From UBA993 sp964436815 (GTDB lineage: Bacteria; Bacillota; Dethiobacteria; DTU022): a stretch of 12,578 nucleotides of DNA. The stretch covers positions 1 through 12,578 of the forward strand of contig CAYTER010000054.1 in the NCBI GenBank assembly GCA_964436815.1, read 5' to 3'. Below, piece by piece: positions 1-7,002 of the stretch. Below the pieces are notes generated by a model. The model saw nothing but the letters and a program-made list of their open reading frames with translations, made no database searches and was not told the origin of the DNA. Every line of letters starts with the position of its first letter. The first letter of the stretch is position 1. A program made the translations under genes and the position numbers.

Positions 1-2
1 GC

Positions 3-31
3 TTGACACCCATTATAAAATATATTATAAA
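3..31 (+). promoter_or_regulatory. Sigma-A-like promoter of the exporter cluster
   Basis: A perfect -35 box TTGACA (3-8) lies 17 bp upstream of TATAAA (26-31), predicting transcription from about position 38 and a leader of about 34 nt before the GTG at 72. The 10-bp sequence ATTATAAAAT occurs twice (12-21 and 24-33), 12 bp apart. A 13-bp palindrome, TTTATA-G-TATAAA, lies at 41-53 just past the predicted start. These repeats could be operators for the winged-helix regulator two genes on, but the region is very AT-rich and this is inference. Confidence 0.7.
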
Positions 32-71
32 ATAAATAAGTTTATAGTATAAAGTAAATGGGGTGTAGAGG

Positions 72-743
72 GTGGATCGCAAAGAACAGGAGTTAAATGA
101 AGTCATTGCCGATCTGAGGCTGATTAAAGAGGCGGTTGAAAAAAGCGACAGCTTTTTCCGGTTTATCGATACACGCAAGGCGATGAGAGGGGTAATGCTG
201 GTTGCCGGCCTGATGATTGTTTTCTTTGCCGGGCTTCTTTATTACCTGACTGCACAGTACGGATCCTTTTCAGCAATGCCGCTCTCCTTAAGAGTTATTA
301 TCCTGGCCCTGGTCGGGCTCTGCTGGGTTGTCCTCGGTTTTATCAAAGCCGGGGGGTTTTTAAGAAGCGGCCGGGCCATAAGCAAGGATATGAACCTGCA
401 TAAACTCCTTGACGAGATCTATACTTCGCGGATGATAACCCTGATGCTGCCCTATATCCTGGTGATCACATTAGTTGTAGTATTCCTCTGCACCAGGGCT
501 CAATTTATCTATATCACCCCGGCTCTGGCTGTCCTTTTCGGCCTGCTTTTTATTGCCATGAGCCCGATCATCTACTTTAAGGAACTTTATCTATTAAGTT
601 CCTGGCTTCTTGCAACCGGGATGCTGACCCTCTTCCTGGCGACGACAATACATCCCATGGCGGTTCTTGGGTTCACCTTCGGCGCCGGTTTTGTTCTCGC
701 CGGCCTGTTACTTTATCTGGAACTGCCCGGACACCGGTCTTAA
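72..743 (+). CDS. Six-helix membrane protein of unknown function
   Basis: I do not recognise a named family. The 223-residue product starts with a charged, probably helical cytoplasmic segment (1-38) and then has six hydrophobic helices at roughly 40-60, 74-94, 122-141, 147-168, 173-192 and 196-216. There is no signal peptide and no visible catalytic motif. The start is GTG at 72, preceded by a purine-rich GTAGAGGG; no in-frame ATG lies nearby. The gene follows a strong promoter and ends 12 bp before the winged-helix regulator, so the two are co-transcribed. A membrane protein paired with a small regulator often works as a sensing or signal-limiting partner, but that role is only an inference here. 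The cluster continues into an ABC exporter, so it may be an accessory membrane component of that system. Confidence 0.8.
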   Translation: MDRKEQELNEVIADLRLIKEAVEKSDSFFRFIDTRKAMRGVMLVAGLMIVFFAGLLYYLTAQYGSFSAMPLSLRVIILALVGLCWVVLGFIKAGGFLRSGRAISKDMNLHKLLDEIYTSRMITLMLPYILVITLVVVFLCTRAQFIYITPALAVLFGLLFIAMSPIIYFKELYLLSSWLLATGMLTLFLATTIHPMAVLGFTFGAGFVLAGLLLYLELPGHRS

Positions 744-755
744 GGAGTGGCTTTA

Positions 756-1106
756 ATGGCCAGCAATAAAAATAAAACAAAACAGCCAGATCTTGACCGG
801 GTCATCCACGAGCCTGCCCGTCTGCAGATCATCAGTTACCTGGCTACCGCCGGCCCCGGGGTTTCATTTACCGAGATCAGCCAGAAGTTGAGCCTCACTG
901 CCGGTAACCTTTCGGTTCAGCTGAAAAGGCTGGAGGAGGCCGATTATCTGACTATTGATAAATCTTTTAAGGATAACAGGCCGCTGACCAGCGTCACGAT
1001 AACCCGGACTGGTTTGGAAGCGTTAAAAAAATACCTGGTTGAAATGGATACAATGATCAGCCGTTTGAAAGCTACAATGCCTGAACAGCAAACAGAAAAG
1101 AGGTGA
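756..1106 (+). CDS. Winged-helix transcriptional regulator (HTH_34-like)
   Basis: This is a predicted cytoplasmic DNA-binding protein of 116 residues. It has the layout of the small winged-helix family related to MarR and ArsR (Pfam HTH_34 type): an opening helix with HEPARLQIISYLA (18-30), a helix-turn-helix with the recognition helix near 48-65 (TAGNLSVQLKRLEEADYL), and a wing at about 71-83 (FKDNRPLTSVTIT). No metal-binding cysteine pair is present. ATG at 756 is preferred over the upstream GTG at 747, because AAGGAG (742-747) lies 8 nt before the ATG and overlaps the GTG. It sits 12 bp after the six-helix protein gene and 2 bp before a tiny membrane-peptide gene. Autoregulation at the repeats and palindrome in the cluster promoter is plausible but unproven. 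The ligand is unknown. Confidence 0.88.
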   Translation: MASNKNKTKQPDLDRVIHEPARLQIISYLATAGPGVSFTEISQKLSLTAGNLSVQLKRLEEADYLTIDKSFKDNRPLTSVTITRTGLEALKKYLVEMDTMISRLKATMPEQQTEKR

Positions 1107-1108
1107 AA

Positions 1109-1234
1109 ATGATGCCTTGGTGGGGATGGGTTTTAGTAGTTTTAGCTGTTGCTGTTATATTGCCGCTTAAAATTAAGGTCTGGAAAATGCTTTTGGCAAA
1201 ATACAGCAAAAAAGAACCGGAAGACGATTATTAA
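1109..1234 (+). CDS. Small single-helix membrane peptide (41 aa)
   Basis: This is a short open frame of 41 codons. The product begins MMPWWGW, continues as a hydrophobic stretch (about residues 7-20, VLVVLAVAVILPL) and ends in a basic, then acidic, hydrophilic tail finishing EPEDDY. It is therefore a predicted one-helix membrane peptide with a charged C-terminus. The ribosome binding site GAGGTGA (1100-1106) overlaps the stop codon of the regulator gene, so translation is probably coupled. The second ATG at 1112 has slightly better spacing and may be the real start. I know of no named family. Its position between the regulator and the exporter genes suggests an accessory subunit or signal, but this is inference. 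It is real mainly on the evidence of its binding site, its composition and the absence of any other gene here. Confidence 0.62.
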   Translation: MMPWWGWVLVVLAVAVILPLKIKVWKMLLAKYSKKEPEDDY

Positions 1235-1298
1235 AAATGTATAATTAGATTGAGCAGGTTTTGATTTTGTGAAATGTTGAAAGGGGTAGAAAAGGGCG

Positions 1299-2669
1299 AT
1301 GGATGATTTAGGAAATTTACCCGAATCAGAAAAGCGAACCATACCCTGGATGAAAGGCAGTTATACCGGGCAGGTAAAAGAAGGGGTGCCCTGGGGTCAT
1401 GGCCGATTGCAGCTGACGGACGGTTCCGGATACGAAGGCGAATGGCAAATCGGCAAGCCTCATGGGAGAGGGATCATTCATTATGCCAGCGGAGGCTCCT
1501 TCGAAGGTGATTTTTTAAATGGCAGACAACATGGCTATGGAACCTACACCAAGCCTGATGGTGTTTCTGTCAGGGGCTACTGGGAAGATGGTAAATTTGT
1601 CAGAGCCGAAAGAGCGGAAAAACAGCTTCCGCCAACACAGCATATACCTTCGGCCAGGCAGCGTGAACAGGTACAGCCTTTGCCACCGGTGCTGCAGGAT
1701 GATGATTTAACGTTGTCTGATCAAAAAACCGCTCCAGCGGCTGCAACCGAGAGGTTTTTTGAAACTTTCGATCAGCCCCGGCAGGAAAAACCTGCCGCCG
1801 TATTAAGGAGAGGTGCCCCGGCAATTGTTGTGGACAACCTGAGCCACTGGTACGGCAACCTCCAGGCCGTCAATGAGATCAGTTTTGAAGTTTACCCGGG
1901 CGAAATTTTAGGATTCCTCGGCCCAAACGGTGCCGGAAAATCGACCACGATCAAGGTGCTTACCGGCCAGTTGCCCTTAAAAGGCGGCTCGGCCCAGATC
2001 CTGGGTCGTGAAGTTGGCCGGGATGATCCGCAGATCCAATCACAGATAGGCGTATCCTTTGAAGAAAAAAATCTTTATCTTGAAATGACTGCCCTGGAAA
2101 ACCTCGATTTCTTTGCGTCTTTGTTCGGCATTCGAAATCCTAACGCGATCGAAGCCCTGAAACGTGTCGGATTAGCCGAACGGGCCAGGGAGCGGGTTTT
2201 CAATTATTCGAAGGGTATGCGTCAGCGGTTGATGATCGCCCGGGCCTTTATCAACAAACCCAAAGTGCTCTTTTTAGATGAACCGACTGACGGACTGGAT
2301 CCGGTTACTGCTACCGCTATCCGGAAAACGATCAAGGAAGAAGCTGAGCGGGGTGCAGCGGTATTGCTCACTACTCATAACATGTTTGAAGCTGATGAAC
2401 TCTCCGATCGGGTGGCGTTCATCAATGAAGGCAAAATTGTAGCTCTTGATACGGCGGAAAACCTGAAGTTGAAATACGGTAAAAGAGCAGTTAAAGTGAG
2501 GCTGCGCGATGGTGATCAGGTACGTGAAGAGCATTTGCCTCTTGATGGGGAAAGATCATCGGCCCGCCTGAGTGAGTTGGCCGCTTCGCCAAACCTGATG
2601 ACCATCCATACCGAAGAAGCAACTTTAGAGGCGATCTTTATCCGCCTGACCGGCAGGGGGTTGGCGTGA
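1299..2669 (+). CDS. MORN-repeat/ABC-2 exporter ATPase fusion
   Basis: This is the predicted ATP-hydrolysing subunit of an ABC-2 exporter, 456 residues long against roughly 230-320 for the usual ATPase. Residues about 22-101 form three full MORN repeats and one partial one (YTGQVKEG, YEGEWQIGKPHGRG, FEGDFLNGRQHGYG, VRGYWEDGKF). A Pro/Gln/Glu-rich linker spans about 103-173. The ABC domain follows: aromatic A-loop Y185, Walker A GPNGAGKST (208-216), signature YSKGMRQR (303-310), Walker B VLFLDE (323-328), D-loop GLDP (332-335) and switch H360. The Q-loop reads SFEEKNLY, with Glu where Gln is usual. The C-terminal segment (about 393-456) is typical of drug- or Na-export type ATPases. The stop overlaps the next gene by one base. 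MORN repeats bind membranes or proteins in other families; their role here is unknown. The substrate cannot be told. Confidence 0.93.
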   Translation: MDDLGNLPESEKRTIPWMKGSYTGQVKEGVPWGHGRLQLTDGSGYEGEWQIGKPHGRGIIHYASGGSFEGDFLNGRQHGYGTYTKPDGVSVRGYWEDGKFVRAERAEKQLPPTQHIPSARQREQVQPLPPVLQDDDLTLSDQKTAPAAATERFFETFDQPRQEKPAAVLRRGAPAIVVDNLSHWYGNLQAVNEISFEVYPGEILGFLGPNGAGKSTTIKVLTGQLPLKGGSAQILGREVGRDDPQIQSQIGVSFEEKNLYLEMTALENLDFFASLFGIRNPNAIEALKRVGLAERARERVFNYSKGMRQRLMIARAFINKPKVLFLDEPTDGLDPVTATAIRKTIKEEAERGAAVLLTTHNMFEADELSDRVAFINEGKIVALDTAENLKLKYGKRAVKVRLRDGDQVREEHLPLDGERSSARLSELAASPNLMTIHTEEATLEAIFIRLTGRGLA

Positions 2670-3913
2670 TGTCTAAAAAGATTTCCACCGGTGGGCTGCT
2701 TATCTCTGTTCTGAAAAAAGACGCCCGGGTCTACAGTCGCAATACGATCTACCTTTTTCTGACCATCCTCGGATTAGTTGTCTTTGTGGTTGTCTTCTGG
2801 ATTGTACCCGATCAAGTGGACGAAGAGTTGCCCTTTGCCATAACTCCTCCGTTAAATGAGCTCTTTGCTGAAAGCAGGCAGGCTCTCCTGGCTGCCGGTG
2901 TTCCGGTTGAGGCAGCCGCCCAGTTGGCAGAACTGCAGGCTGCTTTTGAAGATGAGGGACTGCAGCTGATCGAATTTGGAAGCGAAGAAGAACTGAAAAG
3001 AGCGATCAGCGGGGAACTGGTTGTGTATCAAACTGAAGAAGGCCGCTTTCTAGTTCATGATCCTGAAAGCGGGGAGGATAAACCTTCCGGTGCGGACAGG
3101 GTCAGTTTAGGAGTGGGCATCTCTTTCCCACCGGCATTTTTCAGTGATGTAGTCCTGGGTAGTAAACCACAGGTAACCGTCTTTGCCGATGCCGCGGTTC
3201 CGGACGAGATCAGGGGAGTAATGCAGGGGTTTGTTCGAGAACTTGCTTTCCTGCTGGCCGGTAAAGAACTGCCGGTTGAAATGCCCGCTGAGGAGACCAT
3301 CATCTTAGGGCACGACCGGCTGGGCGATCAGATCTCAATGCGAGCCAGGATGCGGCCGTTGATTGCTTTTTTCATCATGATGATGGAAACTTTTGCTTTA
3401 GCGTCGCTTATTTCCAACGAGGTGTTGCAGCGCACCGTGACGGCGCTTTTAGTTACTCCGCTCCGAGTTGGTCACTTTTTGATGGCTAAGACCATCTTTG
3501 GCACCATCCTGGCCATGATCCAGGCGATTGTAGTTCTGGCCCTGGTAGGTGCTTTTACAACGGCCAACTGGCATCTGCTTCTGTTTATTGTATTCCTGGG
3601 TTCACTGCTCTTTACTGCTGTCGCCATGCTGGTTGGTTCTGCCGGAAAAGATTTTATCGGCCAGTTGATGTTCAGCCTGCTCTTTTTGATCCCTTTGATG
3701 ATCCCTGCTTTTGCCGTTCTTTTTCCAGGGTCCGTAGCCGCCTGGGTCAGGGTCCTGCCCAGCTATCCGATCGTGAGACTGCTTTATGATGCAACGGTTT
3801 ACGAAACTCTCTGGTCTGATTCCTTTGCCGCAATTGGTTATGCTGCCTTGTGGGTCCTGGTGATTTACATGGCTGGTTTGTTTGTTTTAAAAAGGAAGGT
3901 GGCATCACTATGA
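2669..3913 (+). CDS. ABC-2 type exporter permease, first subunit
   Basis: This is the predicted membrane-spanning half of the exporter driven by the preceding ATPase. The 414-residue product has one helix near 28-46, a large outside domain at about 48-228, then five helices at roughly 229-249, 276-297, 303-323, 333-353 and 386-407. This is the layout of the NatB/YhaP-like and linearmycin-type ABC-2 permeases. Residues 250-266 (NEVLQRTVTALLVTPLR) match the conserved loop of the family that contacts the ATPase. ATG at 2669 overlaps the preceding stop as TGATG, with AGGGGG (2655-2660) 8 nt upstream; a GTG at 2666 is a less likely alternative. The outside domain is acidic and Ala/Leu-rich at 60-115. 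Substrate unknown; related systems export Na+, peptides or lipid-like antibiotics. Confidence 0.9.
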   Translation: MSKKISTGGLLISVLKKDARVYSRNTIYLFLTILGLVVFVVVFWIVPDQVDEELPFAITPPLNELFAESRQALLAAGVPVEAAAQLAELQAAFEDEGLQLIEFGSEEELKRAISGELVVYQTEEGRFLVHDPESGEDKPSGADRVSLGVGISFPPAFFSDVVLGSKPQVTVFADAAVPDEIRGVMQGFVRELAFLLAGKELPVEMPAEETIILGHDRLGDQISMRARMRPLIAFFIMMMETFALASLISNEVLQRTVTALLVTPLRVGHFLMAKTIFGTILAMIQAIVVLALVGAFTTANWHLLLFIVFLGSLLFTAVAMLVGSAGKDFIGQLMFSLLFLIPLMIPAFAVLFPGSVAAWVRVLPSYPIVRLLYDATVYETLWSDSFAAIGYAALWVLVIYMAGLFVLKRKVASL

Positions 3914-4959
3914 GCCTGAAGCGTATTTTTAAAATCCTGCTCAAGGATTTTTCGGTTGGGCCGCGCAAACCATTTTTTATCTGGGCATTGATCGTGCCGT
4001 TTGCCTTAACGCTGCTCTTCCAGTTTACGTTCGGTTCGCTGTTCGACCCAAAACCGCGGCTGGCGATTGTTGATCTCGGTAACTCGGAGTTGACCCGGGA
4101 AGCTGAAACGCTGGAAGGTTTTGATGTGACACTTTTAAGCGATGCGCAAGAACTGCTGGAACGGGTTGAAAACCATGATTTTGATGCCGGTATGGTGCTT
4201 TCCGCCGGATTCGACGAAGCCGTCAGGGCAGGCGAAAAGCCGCTGCTGCAATTCTACATGAGCGGTGAGAGCCTGGCCTCAAATCGGATTATCATTGCCG
4301 TAACGGCAATTGAGATGATTCGCGATCTTGAGGGTTCTGAAGCGCCCGTTGAAGTGGAAACGGTATACCTGGGCGAGCCGGGTTTGCCAATCTCGATCCG
4401 GCTGGTGCCGGTCCTTGTTTTCTATGCCCTGGTAATGGCCGGTATCTGGGTGCCCAGTGCCAGTTTAGTAGAAGAAAAAGAAAACGGCACCTTAACGGCG
4501 ATGGTTGTCACCTCCGCCAAGGCCAGTGAAGTACTGGTGGCCAAGTGGCTGCTTGGGTTTCTATTTGCTCTCTTTTTAGCCGTTGTTACCTTGCTCCTGA
4601 ACCGGGCTTTTGGAACCCGTCCTTTGGAAGTACTGGTGGTTATCGCTCTTGCTGCCGCGCTTACGGCACAGATCGGTTTGGTTATTGGAATCATCTCAAA
4701 AACGGCGACCATGCTTTTTACCCTGATCAAGAGTCTTGGTATTTTCCTTTTTGTACCGGTAATTTTTTACCTGTTCCCCGATTGGCCGCAGTGGATCGCC
4801 CAGTTTTTCCCTCTTTACTGGATTATCAAGCCGATTTGGGAAGTATCAGTGATGGGACAGCCACTAAGCACGGTTTGGTTTGAAGTATTGGTATCAACTG
4901 CTATTATCATCGGGCTGATACCGGTGGTAACGCTGCTGAAAAACAGGATCTATGCCTGA
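3910..4959 (+). CDS. ABC-2 type exporter permease, second subunit
   Basis: This is the second membrane subunit, 349 residues, presumably pairing with the first permease as a heterodimer. It has one helix at about 22-44, an outside domain at about 46-162, and five more helices near 165-185, 211-230, 240-262, 268-288 and 322-343. The conserved ABC-2 segment SLVEEKENGTLTAMVVTS (185-202) is clear. ATG at 3910 overlaps the previous stop as ATGA and has AAGGAAGG (3891-3898) before it; in-frame extension to 3850 would overlap the upstream gene by 64 bases and lacks a good binding site. The outside domain is shorter than in the partner (about 117 against 180 residues), so the two are not simple duplicates. 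No intrinsic terminator follows, so read-through into the DUF554 gene is possible. Confidence 0.9.
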   Translation: MSLKRIFKILLKDFSVGPRKPFFIWALIVPFALTLLFQFTFGSLFDPKPRLAIVDLGNSELTREAETLEGFDVTLLSDAQELLERVENHDFDAGMVLSAGFDEAVRAGEKPLLQFYMSGESLASNRIIIAVTAIEMIRDLEGSEAPVEVETVYLGEPGLPISIRLVPVLVFYALVMAGIWVPSASLVEEKENGTLTAMVVTSAKASEVLVAKWLLGFLFALFLAVVTLLLNRAFGTRPLEVLVVIALAAALTAQIGLVIGIISKTATMLFTLIKSLGIFLFVPVIFYLFPDWPQWIAQFFPLYWIIKPIWEVSVMGQPLSTVWFEVLVSTAIIIGLIPVVTLLKNRIYA

Positions 4960-4964
4960 CCAGC

Positions 4965-5068
4965 TTACTTCTCAAGCATACGGTTCGAAGAAATCACGAA
5001 AAAGACCTATTTAACCAATAGGTGAATAATGATATAATAATCACTGTTTTATTACGCTTGAGAGGTGA
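4965..5068 (+). promoter_or_regulatory. Long-range inverted repeat masking a ribosome binding site
   Basis: TTACTTCTCAAGC (4965-4977), starting 5 nt after the exporter stop codon, can pair with GCTTGAGAGGTGA (5056-5068) over 13 bp (11 Watson-Crick, 2 G-U). The right arm contains the ribosome binding site of the DUF554 gene. The promoter of that gene lies in the loop, so only read-through transcripts carry both arms. The pairing is visible in the sequence; a regulatory role is inferred. Confidence 0.5.
5011..5038 (+). promoter_or_regulatory. Promoter of the DUF554 gene
   Basis: A perfect TATAAT (5033-5038) lies 16 bp after a partial -35 box TTAACC (5011-5016), giving a leader of about 27 nt. 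The -35 box sits within an inverted repeat, CCTATT-TAACC-AATAGG (5006-5022), which could be an operator. The weak -35 box suggests moderate or activated transcription. Confidence 0.5.
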
Positions 5069-5071
5069 AGA

Positions 5072-5776
5072 ATGCTCGGTAACTATGTCAATGCCCTGGC
5101 GATCATCGTCGGCAGCCTGCTAGGCCTTATTTTTCACAAGGGTTTAAAGGAAAAATATAAAACAATCGTTATGCAGGCGATCGGCATGGCGGTGCTTTTT
5201 ATTGGAGCAACTACAGCCTTAGGGGGTTTACTCAATCCCGAGAGTGAACCGATTCTTTTTATCATTAGCCTGGTTATCGGTGGTTTGATCGGTGAACTGG
5301 TTGGTGTTGAAAATGGCTTGGAACGCCTGGGCATGGCTTTACAGAAAAGGTTTGGTTCTGCCGAAAATAATGTAGCCCGCGGTTTTGTTACTGCCAGTTT
5401 AATATTCTGTGTCGGCACCATGGCGATCATCGGTTCTCTGGAAAGCGGATTGCTGGGCAAACACGATATGCTTTTTGCCAAGTCGGTCCTGGACGGTATT
5501 ACCTCAATGATTCTTGCCTCTTCGCTCGGCATCGGGGTTATTTTTTCCGCCGGGGCTGTTTTTATTTACCAGGGGGCAATCGTTCTTTTCGCCGGTATGG
5601 TGGAACCTTTTTTGACGATTGCTGTGATTCGCGAGATCTCAATCATCGGTGGTATTCTCATCTTCGGCATCGGCCTTAACCTGCTGGAGATTGTTAAAAT
5701 CAGAACGGCAAATCTCCTGCCGGCCATCCTGGTCCCTCTTATTTATTATATTCTCATTATTCCCCTGCTGCATTAA
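5072..5776 (+). CDS. DUF554 family membrane protein
   Basis: This 234-residue inner-membrane protein belongs to the DUF554 family (YdfK-like), a widespread family without an established function that is often guessed to be a transporter. It has about seven hydrophobic segments, near 5-21, 33-52, 60-78, 104-122, 148-172, 188-207 and 215-232. The family core is clear at about 112-145: FCVGTMAIIGSLESGLLG followed by the KSVLDG element. The start ATG at 5072 is preceded by GAGAGGTGA (5060-5068). The gene has its own promoter and is convergent with the agmatine deiminase gene, 17 bp away, with no hairpin terminator visible in that gap. The length is normal for the family and nothing looks truncated. 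Confidence 0.9.
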   Translation: MLGNYVNALAIIVGSLLGLIFHKGLKEKYKTIVMQAIGMAVLFIGATTALGGLLNPESEPILFIISLVIGGLIGELVGVENGLERLGMALQKRFGSAENNVARGFVTASLIFCVGTMAIIGSLESGLLGKHDMLFAKSVLDGITSMILASSLGIGVIFSAGAVFIYQGAIVLFAGMVEPFLTIAVIREISIIGGILIFGIGLNLLEIVKIRTANLLPAILVPLIYYILIIPLLH

Positions 5777-5793
5777 CATAGGCTATTATCGTA

Positions 5794-6891
5794 TTACCGT
5801 TTCGGCTGCTGCTGGGTGATACAGTGGATGTTGCCGCCGCCCAATAAGATCTCCCGGGCATAGATGCCGACTACTTCCCGGTCGGAAAACAGCTCTTTTA
5901 ATTTATCCAAGGCATGCTGATCGGCAGGATCGTTGAACAAAGGGGCAATTACAGCCCCATTGGCTAAATAGAAATTGACATATGATGCTGCCATCCGGTC
6001 GCCTTTTTCTCTCGGTAACGAACCCTCAATCTTGTCGACCCCTTCACACTCCTCAGCGCTGATTGTTATGGGATTGGAGGGCAGCAGCAGTTTGTGGACC
6101 TCCAGTTTACGCCCCTTAGCATCAGTCGCGTTTTGTAAAACTTCCAGCGCTTCTTTCGATATTTCATACTGCGGATCCTTTTGATCATCTGTCCAGGCGA
6201 GCAGCACTACTCCCGGTTTGACAAAACAGCAGATATTATCAACGTGGCCATCGGTTTCGTCGTTATAGATGCCCCGCGGCAGCCAGATTACTTTTTGAGC
6301 GCCTAAATAGTTGCTCAGGTAGGACTCGATCTCTTTTCGGCTGAGCCGGGGGTTGCGGTTAGGATTAAGCAGGCACTCTTCAGTGGTCAGCAGGGTGCCC
6401 TCGCCATCGGAGTGGATAGAGCCGCCTTCCATCACCAGGGGGGCTTTATAGCAGTCAACCCCTTCAATTTCCGCAACTTTGCGGGCGATCAGATCATCCT
6501 GATCCCAGGGGAAGTAAAGACCGCCATCGAGGCCGCCCCAGGCGTTAAAAATCCAGTCCACAGCTCTTAAACCGCCCCGGTCATTAAGAACAAAGGTTGG
6601 TCCCACATCGCGCATCCAGGAGTCATTGTTGGACATTTCAACCACCCTGACCTGAGCGGGAAGCTTATTGCGGGCATTGACAAACTGCCGGCCCGAGACG
6701 CACATGGTGACCGGTTCAAAGCAGCTTATTGCCTCAGCTACCGCCACAAAGGCATTTTCAGCCGGTTTGGCGCCCATTCTCCAGTTGTCGGGGCGTTCCG
6801 GCCAGATCATCCAGCATCCTTCATGCGGCTCAAATTCTCCCGGCATGCGGAAACCGTCTGCATTCGGGGTGCTTTTTAATGTACTGTTCAT
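5794..6891 (-). CDS. aguA: Agmatine deiminase
   Basis: The enzyme hydrolyses agmatine to N-carbamoylputrescine and ammonia in the cytoplasm, a step of arginine-derived putrescine synthesis or of agmatine catabolism. The 365-residue length is normal for the family (porphyromonas-type peptidylarginine deiminase fold). Seen in the sequence: MPGEFEPHEGCWMIWPERPDNWR near the N-terminus (16-38), the substrate-site segment NNDSWMRDVGPTF (88-100), MEGGSIH (154-160), DETDGHVDN (211-219) and the C-terminal GGGNIHC with the presumed catalytic Cys at 357. The start has GGAGGT 6 nt upstream on its strand (complement of 6898-6903). No carbamoyltransferase, N-carbamoylputrescine amidohydrolase or antiporter gene is in the window, so whether it serves biosynthesis or energy yield cannot be decided here. 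Confidence 0.95.
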   Translation of the reverse strand: MNSTLKSTPNADGFRMPGEFEPHEGCWMIWPERPDNWRMGAKPAENAFVAVAEAISCFEPVTMCVSGRQFVNARNKLPAQVRVVEMSNNDSWMRDVGPTFVLNDRGGLRAVDWIFNAWGGLDGGLYFPWDQDDLIARKVAEIEGVDCYKAPLVMEGGSIHSDGEGTLLTTEECLLNPNRNPRLSRKEIESYLSNYLGAQKVIWLPRGIYNDETDGHVDNICCFVKPGVVLLAWTDDQKDPQYEISKEALEVLQNATDAKGRKLEVHKLLLPSNPITISAEECEGVDKIEGSLPREKGDRMAASYVNFYLANGAVIAPLFNDPADQHALDKLKELFSDREVVGIYAREILLGGGNIHCITQQQPKR

Positions 6892-6966
6892 AATGAGACC
6901 TCCATTGAATTGCTAGTAAGTGACTTAACCGGTAAACCTGTGATCAGGCGTAATGAACTTAAGCTT

Positions 6967-6996
6967 AGATTAACAAGGGGTTGGTTTAATTGTCAA
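6967..6996 (-). promoter_or_regulatory. Candidate promoter of the agmatine deiminase gene
   Basis: On the minus strand a perfect TTGACA (complement of 6991-6996) is followed after 18 bp by TAATCT (complement of 6967-6972), which keeps the key T, A and final T of a -10 box. This predicts a leader of about 70 nt. The -10 match is only partial. Confidence 0.45.
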
Positions 6997-7002
6997 CAGA
7001 CC

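Noticed and set aside
1238..1245. TGTATAAT as a separate promoter for the MORN-ATPase gene
   Set aside because: The -10 box is perfect but no -35 hexamer stands 16-18 bp upstream, so it could not be supported as a feature; weak internal transcription remains possible.
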